NCBI RefSeq assembly: GCF_021228235.1
Contig: NZ_JAJQRG010000011.1
Span: forward strand, 110,292-174,291
Origin: Pseudophaeobacter flagellatus
GTDB taxonomy: Bacteria > Pseudomonadota > Alphaproteobacteria > Rhodobacterales > Rhodobacteraceae
Direction of reading: 5' to 3'
Length of the DNA stretch: 64,000 bases
The position numbers and the translations under genes are program-made. Below the pieces are notes generated by a model. It was given only the letters and a program-made list of their open reading frames with translations, was not told the DNA's origin and ran no database searches. Below, piece after piece: positions 35,651-44,152 of this stretch; the first letter of the stretch is position 1; each line of letters opens with the position of its first letter.

Positions 35651-37159
35651 CTATGCGCCCAGGCGGGTGATTTTATGCTGGCCGGTGGCAAAGCCGATGT
35701 GTTTTTGCTCCATGTAGAAGTCAAAGCTCCAGTCGCCACCATCGCGACCGATGCCGCTGGCCTTGACCCCGCCAAAGGGGGTGGGCAGGTGGCGGACGTT
35801 TTCCGAGTTCACCCAGATCATGCCAGCGTCGAGCTGATCGGTGACGCGTAGGGCGCGGGTCAGATCATTGGTCCAGAGGTAGCCGGTGAGGCCATACTGG
35901 GTGTCATTGGCGAGGTTCAGCGCCTCTTCTTCAGTGCTGAAGGGGATCGAGGTGAGTACTGGGCCAAAGATTTCTTCCTGGGCGATGCGCATCTTGTTGT
36001 TGGCATTGGTGAAGAGGGTGGGACGGATGAAATAGCCGACATTGCCCAGTTTGGTTCCGCCAGCGGCGATGGTGGCGCCGTCTTGTGTTGCGATGTCAAA
36101 ATAGGAGGTCACTTTGGTGTAGTGCTCTTCGCTGATCAAAGGACCAATTTCGCTGGTGGGATCCAGCGGGTGGCCAACCTTGATGGCATTGACACGCTCA
36201 ACCAGCCTGGCTTCGAACTCTTCGCGGATTGTATCCTGCACCAGCAGGCGCGAGGAGGAGGTGCAGCGTTCGCCATTGATGGAATAGATCATGAAGATCA
36301 CCGCATCCAGGGCCCGGTCCAGATCAGCATCATCAAAGACGATGACCGGGTTTTTACCGCCCAGTTCCAAGTGCATGCGCTTGAGTGTATCGGCACCCTG
36401 TTTGCTGATGGCGGCCCCGGTGCGGCTCTCGCCGACGAAGGCGATGGCCTTGATCGCCGGGTGTTCGGTCAGGCGTTTGCCTGCGTCGTGGCCATAGCCG
36501 TTGACGGTGTTGAGCACGCCGGGCGGCAGGCCAGCCTCTTCGGCGATTTCAACCAGGAGGCGGGCGGTCAGCGGGCTGTCTTCGGCGGGTTTGTGGACCA
36601 CGGTGCACCCCGCTGCGAGGGCTGGGGCGATTTTCCAGGTGGACAGCATGAAGGGGGTGTTCCAGGGGGTGATGACGCCAACCGGGCCGATGGGTTTGCG
36701 GGTGGTGATATTCATCAAGGTGGGCGATTGCAGGTGTTGGCCATCGCGTGCTTGCACCACTTGATCGGCAAAATAGCGAAAATTCTCGGCCCCGCGCAGG
36801 GCGGCCTTTGACATGAAGCGCAGGGTCTGGCCGGTGTCCCAGCATTCGCACAGAGCAATTTCTTCGGCGCGGGTTTCGATCCCGTCGGCAATACGTAGCA
36901 GGATCTGTTTGCGTTCCACCGTCGGCATGTCCCGCCAAGCAGCAAAGGCGGCGGCGGCGGCGGCGGCGGCGGCGTCTATATCCGTGGCATCACCGCGCGC
37001 AACGTCGCAGATCACGCTTTTGTCCACTGGAGAGTGGCTCTGGAAAACTCCGGCAGCGCCTGCGCAGTCCTGGCCCGCGATGCGGTTCTGGATGCCATTT
37101 TCTTTGAACCGGACCAGAAACCCGTTCAGTTTCTCGATGTTTTGGGTCAACACAGTCAT
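35651..37159 (-). CDS. hpaE: HpaE, 5-carboxymethyl-2-hydroxymuconate semialdehyde dehydrogenase
   Basis: 502-residue aldehyde dehydrogenase: GPVGVITPWNTPFMLSTWK (NAD site), FVGESRTG, LELGGKNPVIVFDDAD (general base Glu) and the catalytic Cys in INGERCTSSSR. It oxidises the ring-cleavage semialdehyde to the dicarboxylate. Near residues 63-71 there is a run of nine alanines, all GCC codons, that looks like triplet expansion; it sits in a surface region before the core. The gene overlaps hpaF by 4 bp. Confidence 0.92.
   Translation of the reverse strand: MTVLTQNIEKLNGFLVRFKENGIQNRIAGQDCAGAAGVFQSHSPVDKSVICDVARGDATDIDAAAAAAAAAFAAWRDMPTVERKQILLRIADGIETRAEEIALCECWDTGQTLRFMSKAALRGAENFRYFADQVVQARDGQHLQSPTLMNITTRKPIGPVGVITPWNTPFMLSTWKIAPALAAGCTVVHKPAEDSPLTARLLVEIAEEAGLPPGVLNTVNGYGHDAGKRLTEHPAIKAIAFVGESRTGAAISKQGADTLKRMHLELGGKNPVIVFDDADLDRALDAVIFMIYSINGERCTSSSRLLVQDTIREEFEARLVERVNAIKVGHPLDPTSEIGPLISEEHYTKVTSYFDIATQDGATIAAGGTKLGNVGYFIRPTLFTNANNKMRIAQEEIFGPVLTSIPFSTEEEALNLANDTQYGLTGYLWTNDLTRALRVTDQLDAGMIWVNSENVRHLPTPFGGVKASGIGRDGGDWSFDFYMEQKHIGFATGQHKITRLGA
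36947..36974 (-). repeat. GGC/GCC triplet repeat inside hpaE
   Basis: Nine uninterrupted GGC units on the plus strand (28 bases) encode nine consecutive Ala in HpaE. Flanking Ala codons are mixed (GCT), so the identical run suggests slippage rather than codon preference. Unit changes would keep frame. Confidence 0.85.
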
Positions 37160-37560
37160 GCATTATCCTCCTGTGGGGGTGGGGCCAGATGGGCCCGAAT
37201 GGAGCCGGTTTTGGGGGAGTATTCAGGGTCGATGTCACGCATTTCCAGCGAGAGCGCGATGGAGTGATCTGCCATTGCCGCTGCGAGATAGGTGCTGGCG
37301 GTCGTGAATATGCGTTGGGTGGCCGCTTGCTTTTCTGTCGGGCTGCGGCCAGCGCGCAGGCGGATCGATATATCAATGAACCCATGTTTCGGATCGCCAT
37401 CGGCAATAGCATAGTGATCAACCCGCACCGCTCTGACCCGCACGCCGGGCATGGGGAAGGTGTCAATCTTCACCGCTGTTGCGCGGATCTGGGCGCAGAG
37501 GCCAGCGATGTCCACGACCTGTTCGAGATTGGGCGAATATTCGATCTGAAAGTGAGGCAT
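37156..37560 (-). CDS. hpaF: HpaF, 5-carboxymethyl-2-hydroxymuconate isomerase
   Basis: 134 residues of the HpaF/CHMI family (tautomerase superfamily): MPHFQIEYSPNLEQ with Pro after the initiator Met as the catalytic base, and IDISIRLRAGR near the centre. It isomerises 5-carboxymethyl-2-hydroxymuconate before decarboxylation. It is the first gene of hpaFEDGHI. The two hydroxylase genes (hpaBC) and an hpaR regulator are absent from this window. Confidence 0.88.
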   Translation of the reverse strand: MPHFQIEYSPNLEQVVDIAGLCAQIRATAVKIDTFPMPGVRVRAVRVDHYAIADGDPKHGFIDISIRLRAGRSPTEKQAATQRIFTTASTYLAAAMADHSIALSLEMRDIDPEYSPKTGSIRAHLAPPPQEDNA

Positions 37561-37612
37561 GGGCGGTGTTTCCTCGGGGCGGTAGGGGAAGGATGAGTCG
37601 ACCTTGGGTGTC

Positions 37613-37630
37613 GCTATTACTTAACATAGC
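37613..37630. promoter_or_regulatory. candidate operator upstream of hpaF
   Basis: GCTAT (37613) and ATAGC (37626-37630) form 5-bp arms around an 8-bp AT-rich spacer, 53-70 bp upstream of the hpaF start. The size suits a MarR/HpaR- or GntR-type regulator, but none is encoded beside it. Confidence 0.3.
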
Positions 37631-38090
37631 AAATAAACTTTGTGCAATGAATTTACGCAACCAGCCCTGTCAGCAGCTTAGCGATTGAGCCTGGTGGATG
37701 GGAAATTGTCGTAGACAATACAGCGACATATTCCGGAATTTGCCGCACGAATGACCGGAAAAATTTTCCTGCGTTAGATGACTCGCAGGCGGTTTCCAGC
37801 ACTGTTCACTGCTGTTCCTCGGGTCTTTTCCTGCAGGTCCCCTTGACTGGCAGCGCATCCTTTCGCTCGGCGTGGTTCCAGAAATGCCATCGGAACCGGG
37901 GGCGGTTGCTGCGGCTTATGGCACCTGCCTTTTCTCTGGGGAAATGGCAGGTGTCGCCACTTGGAAAGAACGCTACTGCCAAAACAATGATTGGCGCCTA
38001 TCATTTTCATGTCTTTGCTAGAGGCAGGAGAGCACGGCGCAGTCAAAGTGCCGGGTGGGAGGAAACATGGAAAGTCCAACCTAAAGCGAC
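37631..38090. other. gap with remains of a sugar-operon leader
   Basis: No gene is seen in this stretch. It contains a hairpin (CACCTGCC at 37922-37929 with GGCAGGTG at 37946-37953) and, near 38057-38070, GGGAGGAAAC followed by ATG, the look of the ribosome-binding site and start of a lost first gene of the sugar transporter operon. The frame stops after a few codons, and permease sequence begins soon after. Confidence 0.4.
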
Positions 38091-38510
38091 GTGGCGCAGG
38101 CCGCCGACGTGAGCTATGCGACAGCTGATCCTGTGGTCAACAAGCGCACCCGGCTGATCGCCTATGCGGGTCTTGGCGTCCTGGTTGGCGTCGCCACCAT
38201 CATGTATGTGCCGCGGCTTGGCTCTGCTTCTTCGTCCACCGGGGTGCTGTGGGAGTTGGAAGCCATCGCCGCCGTCATTATCGGCGGCACCGTACTGAAA
38301 GGTGGGTTTGGCCGGGTCTGGGGCACTGTGATCGGCGTTCTGATCCTTAGCCAGATTGGCAACATTCTGAACCTGACGGCTTTTGTGTCGCCCTATATCA
38401 ACGGTGCGATCCAGGGTGTCATCATCATTCTTGCTGTGATCCTGCAGCGCGTAGGCAAGACGGCAAATTACAGCCTCTTCAAGCACGCTTCATGGCAGGA
38501 GCAAAGATGA
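38091..38510 (+). pseudogene. sugar ABC transporter permease, 5'-truncated (RbsC-like)
   Basis: Only the C-terminal ~110 residues of a BPD_transp_2 permease remain: [38 protein letters not shown] and [17 protein letters not shown] are the last membrane segments. A functional protein has around 320-350 residues. The ATP-binding protein and the first two thirds of the permease have been deleted. The fragment overlaps the start of the binding-protein remnant by 4 bp. Confidence 0.82.
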
Positions 38511-38936
38511 AATGTACCAAATCATTCGCTGCATTGGCATTGGCATTGGCTACGGTCGTCGGAACCGCCGCCGTCGCAGATGAAACAGAGGTCAAAGTTA
38601 TCGGTGTGTCTATTCCCGCAGCAACGCATGGCTGGGCCTCGGATGATGACATGGCCATTGGCGTTCTCGCCGCGATCGAGGCGCCGGGCGCAAAGATATC
38701 CAGTTCGATCTGCGGCGGGCGCCGACATGAAGGAAATGATCAAGCGCACCGCAGATGGGGACAAGATGATGCCTGCGAATGTAACCTACCCGCCCTCGAT
38801 GATTGCCACCGCAATCGAACTCACGGCTGTTGGCCTGACGTCCAATGCGACTGTGTCGGGGTCTTTTGTTATTGGCTCGGTTCTGGTGACGCAGAAAAAC
38901 GCAATGGATTTCTACCATCCTGACAGCCCGTTTTAA
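38507..38936 (+). pseudogene. sugar ABC substrate-binding protein, deleted and frameshifted
   Basis: The signal peptide and first strand ([20 protein letters not shown]... KVIGVSIPAATHGW) join directly to the C-terminal DDDMAIGVLAAIE, so some 200 or more residues are missing. A frameshift near 38700 moves the reading to MKEMIKRTADGD...ANVTYPPSMIATAIELTAVGL and on to a normal end. The protein family is the RbsB/XylF-like periplasmic-binding proteins. It is clearly non-functional. Confidence 0.85.
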
Positions 38937-38946
38937 GGGCGCTTTC

Positions 38947-38975
38947 CTGGCCATCTGCCGCAGGTGGATGGCCAG
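38947..38975 (+). terminator. hairpin after the binding-protein remnant
   Basis: CTGGCCATC (38947-38955) and GATGGCCAG (38967-38975) form a 9-bp stem, the attenuator-like structure usual after genes of abundant binding proteins. Confidence 0.5.
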
Positions 38976-39002
38976 CCAATTTCTACTGGATGGGCCATTG
39001 TG

Positions 39003-39857
39003 ATGTATCTTGGCCTGGATTTGGACCCTTCGGGTGTCAAAGCGCTGCTGATCAACGAAGACCAGACCGTCCTGGCCGAAGGCCATAGCGCGCTAAAGGT
39101 CGACCGCCCTGCCCTGCTATGGAGTGAGCGGGACCCCTTGGCCTGGATTGCTACTTGTCAGAGCGTCATTGATCCGCTGCGGGCCGCTGCGGGCCGCTGC
39201 GGCAACTGATTTTGTCGCGCTACGTCGCATTGCCGTGTCTGGCAGATGCATGGCGCGACCCTGCTGGATAAGGATCATCAGCCCCTGCGCGCGGCCATCT
39301 TATGGAGCGATGGCCGCGCCGGCATCGAATGTGGTGAACTGGACGCGCGCTCCGATTTTCGCGGCATTGGTGGCAATCTCGTTATGGCCGGCTTTACCGC
39401 GCCGAAACTACGCTGGGTCGCAAACAACGAGCCTCAGATATTTAAAAAAACATGGAAGATTTTGCTGCCAAAGGATTTTATCACGCTTTGGCTGAAGGGA
39501 GAGCACGTCTCGGACATGTCCGATGCAGCGGGGACGCTCTGGCTGGATGTGGCCCGGCGGGCTGAGCCGCGATCATATGCCCGGTTGGTTGAAGGCAGCG
39601 CGGCGGCAGGCAGGCTGCGGTCAGCACTGGCCACCGAATGGGGCGTTGGATCTGTCACCGTGGCGGGTGGCGGCGGCGATAATGCGGCGACCGCCTGCGG
39701 GCTGGCGATCCAGGCCAGCACACCCGAGCAACCGGCCAGTGCCGTACTGGCCGCACCACAGGTCCAGGCCTGCTACCGGGGCAATGCAGACCGCGCTGAA
39801 GCTTATGCGCAGCGCTATCTCGCCTATAAAGATGGCTGGAATAGCAGCTGCACATAG
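39003..39857 (+). pseudogene. xylB: xylulokinase (XylB), frameshifted and internally deleted
   Basis: The FGGY-kinase start MYLGLDLDPSGVKALLIN is followed by a 10-bp tandem duplication (GGGCCGCTGC repeated near 39180-39199) that shifts frame. A missing base near 39242 restores it at MHGATLLDKDHQPLRAAILWSD. After VAGGGGDNAATACG the middle of the C-terminal domain is lost, and the sequence jumps to a terminal AEAYAQRYLAYKDGW. The intact enzyme (about 480 residues) phosphorylates D-xylulose. This is the third dead gene of one sugar-uptake locus. Confidence 0.85.
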
Positions 39858-39904
39858 GGCCAGATCACCCGACCGGGAATGGCCGGTGATCTATTGGCCA
39901 CCAA

Positions 39905-40330
39905 TCAGATGTTTTCAATTGTGGTCACGGTTTCGCGGAAATAATCCAACAGCCTCTCGGCCTCATGCGAGATAATATAGGTCAACGATCTGACCTCGCG
40001 TTGACGCTGACCATAGAAGAATTGCTGCTGAAACCGAGTCAGATGCCAGCCGGCACCAAGGGCCGAAGTTTGGACCTCTAATGCCCGTGTTCCCTGGGGG
40101 AAAATCTCTTCTCCCAGCCGTGCAAACAGCCCCATCAGGGCGGTTTTGGTGTCAGCCTGTTGCCAGCTGACGTCGGTATCGGCATCGCGGTAATGGTCGA
40201 TACGAAAATCGATGTCATCGGCCATATCGTCAAAAAGTGTCATATCGCCGGCGCAGAATTTTGCAATCACCTGATCAATTACGGTGTCACCAGGGTTTAC
40301 CACTGTTTCACTTGTTGCTGTAGCAGTCAT
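39905..40330 (-). CDS. NTF2/SnoaL-like protein
   Basis: 141 residues from ATG 40330. It appears to be a compact NTF2-like (cone-shaped) fold: acidic region with FCAGDMTLFDDMADDIDFRIDHYRD, then beta strands with WHLTRFQQQFFYG. There is no signal peptide. Such proteins are small-molecule hydratases/isomerases or ligand binders; no function can be assigned. It is divergent from a LysR regulator with a shared 97-bp gap containing a perfect palindrome, so it is likely that regulator's target. Confidence 0.6.
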   Translation of the reverse strand: MTATATSETVVNPGDTVIDQVIAKFCAGDMTLFDDMADDIDFRIDHYRDADTDVSWQQADTKTALMGLFARLGEEIFPQGTRALEVQTSALGAGWHLTRFQQQFFYGQRQREVRSLTYIISHEAERLLDYFRETVTTIENI

Positions 40331-40403
40331 CGCTGAAGTCCTTTTCAAGGGTTGACCCCGCCGATATGCCAGCCGTCTCATGCAAAGTTAATTGCTATGA
40401 CTT

Positions 40404-40418
40404 CTATATGTGATATAG
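40404..40418. promoter_or_regulatory. LysR-type operator (T-N11-A palindrome)
   Basis: CTATAT-GTG-ATATAG is a perfect 6-3-6 dyad that includes the T-N11-A spacing of LysR boxes. It lies 9 bp before the lysR start and 73 bp upstream of the divergent gene's start, the standard place for autorepression and divergent control. Confidence 0.55.
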
Positions 40419-40427
40419 GCATTGACT

Positions 40428-41258
40428 ATGATAGAACTCACCACATTGCGCTACTTTGCTGGCGCCTTTGAAACTGGAACCTTTAGTCAGGCGGCTCGCG
40501 CCAATGAGGTGAGCCAGCCGACGGTCTCGGCGGCGATTCAGAAACTGGAACAGCGTTTGGGGGCGCCGTTGTTTTTGCGTGCCAAATCAGGTTTGCAGCC
40601 AACGCCGCTGGCGATCCGGCTGTATCATGACACGGTGGAAAGCGTGGCCCACCTGTCGAGCCTGGATCAGCGTCTGCAGACCCAGGCTCAGCAACGGGTG
40701 CGCATCCACTGTGCCCCGGATGTTCTGCTGCAGAGCTTTGCGCCTGGGTTGAATGCCCTACGCTGGAAATCCCCCGATCTGACTTTTGCCTTCACCGATG
40801 ATCCGCTTGGCAGTGACTTGGCCTTCTTGTCCGAGGCCTGCGTGCCGACCGGCCATGGTTTTGTGCTGCTGACGGAAGAGCCCTTTTGCGTCGCGCTTGG
40901 ACGATTTCACCCGCTGGCCCGTGCAGCGGGTTTGCGTCTAGAGGATATTGTCGATCAGGCGTTGATTCATCGGCCCTATTGTCCAGATGCTGATCGCCTT
41001 GATGCGGGGGCGAATAACGGGGCCAGCCCGGGGCCGGCGGCGCAGGCGATGAATGATGCGCAACTACTGGATCTGGTGGCGGCGGGCCTTGGCATCGCTT
41101 TGGTGCCGTGCTCACATGGTGAGGGGCGAGAGGACATTATCCTTCGCCCATTTGTCCACCCGGAAAAACCCAGCCGCCGCCTTGGAATTTCGCATCGAAA
41201 ATCGGTTTTTGCCAGCACTCTGGCCAAGCAACTGGCGGATACGAACCCCCTGTCCTGA
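40428..41258 (+). CDS. LysR-family transcriptional regulator
   Basis: 276 residues from ATG 40428. The N-terminal winged helix-turn-helix (FETGTFSQAARANEVSQPTV; SAAIQKLEQRLGAPLFLR) is typical LysR, followed by a PBP-like effector domain slightly shorter than the usual 290-300. It probably regulates the divergent NTF2-like gene. Its co-inducer is unknown. Confidence 0.88.
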   Translation: MIELTTLRYFAGAFETGTFSQAARANEVSQPTVSAAIQKLEQRLGAPLFLRAKSGLQPTPLAIRLYHDTVESVAHLSSLDQRLQTQAQQRVRIHCAPDVLLQSFAPGLNALRWKSPDLTFAFTDDPLGSDLAFLSEACVPTGHGFVLLTEEPFCVALGRFHPLARAAGLRLEDIVDQALIHRPYCPDADRLDAGANNGASPGPAAQAMNDAQLLDLVAAGLGIALVPCSHGEGREDIILRPFVHPEKPSRRLGISHRKSVFASTLAKQLADTNPLS

Positions 41259-41275
41259 TCACCCAGATGCGCCGT

Positions 41276-42283
41276 TTAGATCGCGTAAGGAACCCGCTGT
41301 TGCTGGGCGTCGAAAAGGAAGGCGGTAGAATCGTCAAAATCGAGCTCAATCTCGGCGCCGACGCGTGTATCGTCCTGACCAAAAATGCGCACGGTAAGAG
41401 CCTCTTGCCCCTCGGTGGTGACCAGCAGGTTGGTGTCGCCGCCCAGGCGTTCAACATGGGTCACGGCCCCCTTGATCCGCCCGCCTTTGGTCGGGCGCAG
41501 ATGTTCGGGGCGCAGGCCCAGGGCCCCATCTTCCGGGATATTCAACGGCACCTTTTTCAGGAAATTCATCGCTGGCGAGCCTAGGAATCCGGCAACAAAC
41601 TGATTGGCGGGGTTATTATACAGATCCATCGGCGATCCGACCTGTTCGACCCGGCCATCCCGCAAAACCACGATTTTGTCGGCAAGGGTCATGGCCTCGG
41701 TTTGATCATGGGTCACATAGATCATCGAGGCGCTGAGGGTGCGGTGCAATTCTGCGATCTCGATGCGTGTGTTCATCCGCAATGCGGCATCAAGATTCGA
41801 CAGGGGTTCATCAAACAGGAACAGCTTTGGTTCGCGGACAATGGCACGACCGATCGCCACCCGTTGACGTTGCCCGCCGGACAGGTCAGCGGGCTGGCGA
41901 TCCACATAGGCGCCCAGATCTAGCATTTCGATGGCTTTGCCAACCCTTTCAGCGATCACGGATTTTGGCTGGTTTTCCTGCTTGAGCCCCAGCGCCATGT
42001 TGTCGCGTACGCTCAGATGCGGATAGAGCGCGTAGGACTGAAAAACCATGGCAATGCCGCGCTTGGCCGGTGGCACAGAGTTGACGATGCTGCCGCCGAT
42101 CTCAACAGTGCCTGAACTGGCGTCCTCAAGCCCCGCAATCACCCGCAACAGGGTGGATTTACCACAGCCTGAGGGGCCGACGAAGACCACGAATTCGCCG
42201 TCTTCAACGGTCAGGTTGATGTCTTTCAATACCTCTACCGAGCCAAACGACTTGCAAAGATTGGTAAGGGTCAGCGCTGTCAT
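41276..42283 (-). CDS. CUT1 ABC transporter ATP-binding protein (UgpC/MsmK type)
   Basis: 335 residues from ATG 42283 (an upstream extension is open but overlaps the previous gene). Walker [11 protein letters not shown]-loop, signature [14 protein letters not shown], Walker B LFLFDEP and the C-terminal TOBE/OB regulatory domain (RPEHLRP) are present. It energises the amino-sugar importer encoded upstream. It is the last gene of the murQ-ABC operon and overlaps the oxidoreductase gene by 4 bp. Confidence 0.92.
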   Translation of the reverse strand: MTALTLTNLCKSFGSVEVLKDINLTVEDGEFVVFVGPSGCGKSTLLRVIAGLEDASSGTVEIGGSIVNSVPPAKRGIAMVFQSYALYPHLSVRDNMALGLKQENQPKSVIAERVGKAIEMLDLGAYVDRQPADLSGGQRQRVAIGRAIVREPKLFLFDEPLSNLDAALRMNTRIEIAELHRTLSASMIYVTHDQTEAMTLADKIVVLRDGRVEQVGSPMDLYNNPANQFVAGFLGSPAMNFLKKVPLNIPEDGALGLRPEHLRPTKGGRIKGAVTHVERLGGDTNLLVTTEGQEALTVRIFGQDDTRVGAEIELDFDDSTAFLFDAQQQRVPYAI

Positions 42284-43305
42284 TGGGTCTCTCCTAGGTC
42301 TACGGGGCGTCCGGTTCGGATGCTTTGGTCGGCGGCCAGGCAAATTTTCAGCGATTGCACTGCGTCGCTCTGGTGGCGTGTCAGGTCGATGTCCTGGGTG
42401 ATAGCCTTGATCATGAAGGTCTGCTCGGCGTTGCACAGCTGTTGATGGCCCGGCTCATCCGGCATTTCGATCAACGTATCGCCAGAGGGGCGATGCACCA
42501 GAATGCCGCCAACCCGGGTGTGGCCATCCACATCATCAGAGGCGCCTTTGTTGTCTTCGGTGATGGAAACCGCGCCGCTGGGGGAAATCACGTCTTTTAC
42601 AAAAAACGCGGTTTCCGACATCATCGGGCCCCAGCCCGCCTCGTACCAGCCGACAGAGCCATCTTTGAACCAGACCTGCAATTGCCCGTAGTTATACATA
42701 TCCGGTGCGATTTCATCCGACAGGCGCAGGCCCATGCCACTGACGCGCAGGGGGGCCGCATCGGTAATCTGGCACATCACATCCAGATAGTGCACGCCAC
42801 AATCGACCAGCGGGCTGGTGGTCTGCATCAGGGATTTATGGGTGTCCCAGGTGGGGCCATCGGATTGCTGGTTCAGATTCATGCGAAACACATATGGCCC
42901 GCCAAGATCGCGGGCTTCGGCGACGAGGCGTTGCCAGCTGGGATGGTGGCGCAGGATATAGCCGACGACAAGTTTGCGGTTCAGTCGCCGGGCTGTTGCC
43001 ACCACCCGCTGTGCATCTGCCACACTGGTCGCCAGCGGCTTTTCGATAAACACATGCGCGCCTGCCTCCATCGCGGCGACGGCATAATTGGCGTGGCTGT
43101 CGGAATAAGTGGCAACGCAGACCAGATCGGGCTTTTGCGCCAGCCCTTCCTCAAAGGTTTTGAACCGCGGATACTTCGCCAGTTCGGGCGGTAGATCAAC
43201 ATCAGAGCGGTTTACCAGCCCGACGATCTCGGCCTCGGGGTGGGCGTGATAGGCCAGCGCATGGCTCCGCCCCATATTGCCAAGCCCTGCAACAATAACC
43301 CTCAT
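42280..43305 (-). CDS. Gfo/Idh/MocA-family oxidoreductase
   Basis: 341 residues from ATG 43305: N-terminal Rossmann fold ([17 protein letters not shown]), the [12 protein letters not shown] motif with catalytic Lys, and the alpha/beta C-terminal domain ([13 protein letters not shown]). These enzymes oxidise or epimerise sugars or remove substituents by NAD(P)-dependent redox chemistry. It sits between the permease and ATPase genes with 4-bp overlaps on both sides, so it acts on the imported sugar or a derivative; the exact reaction cannot be inferred. Confidence 0.85.
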   Translation of the reverse strand: MRVIVAGLGNMGRSHALAYHAHPEAEIVGLVNRSDVDLPPELAKYPRFKTFEEGLAQKPDLVCVATYSDSHANYAVAAMEAGAHVFIEKPLATSVADAQRVVATARRLNRKLVVGYILRHHPSWQRLVAEARDLGGPYVFRMNLNQQSDGPTWDTHKSLMQTTSPLVDCGVHYLDVMCQITDAAPLRVSGMGLRLSDEIAPDMYNYGQLQVWFKDGSVGWYEAGWGPMMSETAFFVKDVISPSGAVSITEDNKGASDDVDGHTRVGGILVHRPSGDTLIEMPDEPGHQQLCNAEQTFMIKAITQDIDLTRHQSDAVQSLKICLAADQSIRTGRPVDLGETQ

Positions 43306-44141
43306 TTGACTGCTCCTGATGTGATGCCCCGGATCAGCTGCCGCGAGAATACAACGTAGAGCGCCATGACCGGCAGAATGGCCAGTGACAGGGCCGAAAG
43401 CACGGCGTTCCAGTCGGTGACAAACTGGCCAATAAAGACCTGGCTGCCCAGGGTCAGAGTCTTTACTTCTTCGGATGGGGCCAGGATCAGCGGGAACCAC
43501 AGATCGTTCCAGATCGGGATCATGTTGAACACGGCAACCGTTGCCATGGCGGGGCGCACCAGGGGCAGCACTAGGCGAAAGAAGATCCGGTATTCGGACA
43601 ATCCGTCGATGCGGCCGGCGTTCTTCAGATCGTCACTCACCTGGCGCATGAATTCCGATAGGATGAATACCGCCAGCGGCAGCCCCTGCGCGGTATAGAC
43701 TAGGATAAGCGCCCATAGCGTGTTGACCAGCCCGGTCTGCACCATCATTTCCAGAATGGCGACGGTGCCAATGCGAATGGGGATCATGATGCCGAGGGCC
43801 AGATAAAGCCCCATCAGCGTGTTGCCCTTGAACCGGTATTCCGCCAGGGCAAAGGCTGCCATGGCACCAAACAGCAGAATAAAGAACAAGGATCCCACCG
43901 TGACGATCATTGAATTCTGGAAATAGAGGAAGAAATCCCCTTGTTTCAGCACGGTTTCATAGCCAATCAGCGAAAAGCTCTCTGCATCTGGCAGCGCTAA
44001 GGGTTCACGAAAGATCGCCTTGCGTGTTTTGAAGCTGTTGATAACGATCACAAATACCGGGAACAACGCGATCACGGTATAAAGGATCAAGGCCCCATGC
44101 GCGGCTAGGCTGTTCAGGCGGTTTTGACGGGCAACATTCAT
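43302..44141 (-). CDS. CUT1 ABC permease (MalG-like)
   Basis: 279 residues from ATG 44141, six transmembrane segments. The EAA loop (AGRIDGLSEYRIFFRLVLPLV) contacts the ATPase. It pairs with the MalF-like permease encoded 11 bp upstream. The length and motif spacing are normal. Confidence 0.9.
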   Translation of the reverse strand: MNVARQNRLNSLAAHGALILYTVIALFPVFVIVINSFKTRKAIFREPLALPDAESFSLIGYETVLKQGDFFLYFQNSMIVTVGSLFFILLFGAMAAFALAEYRFKGNTLMGLYLALGIMIPIRIGTVAILEMMVQTGLVNTLWALILVYTAQGLPLAVFILSEFMRQVSDDLKNAGRIDGLSEYRIFFRLVLPLVRPAMATVAVFNMIPIWNDLWFPLILAPSEEVKTLTLGSQVFIGQFVTDWNAVLSALSLAILPVMALYVVFSRQLIRGITSGAVK

Positions 44142-44152
44142 CGCGCTCTCCT

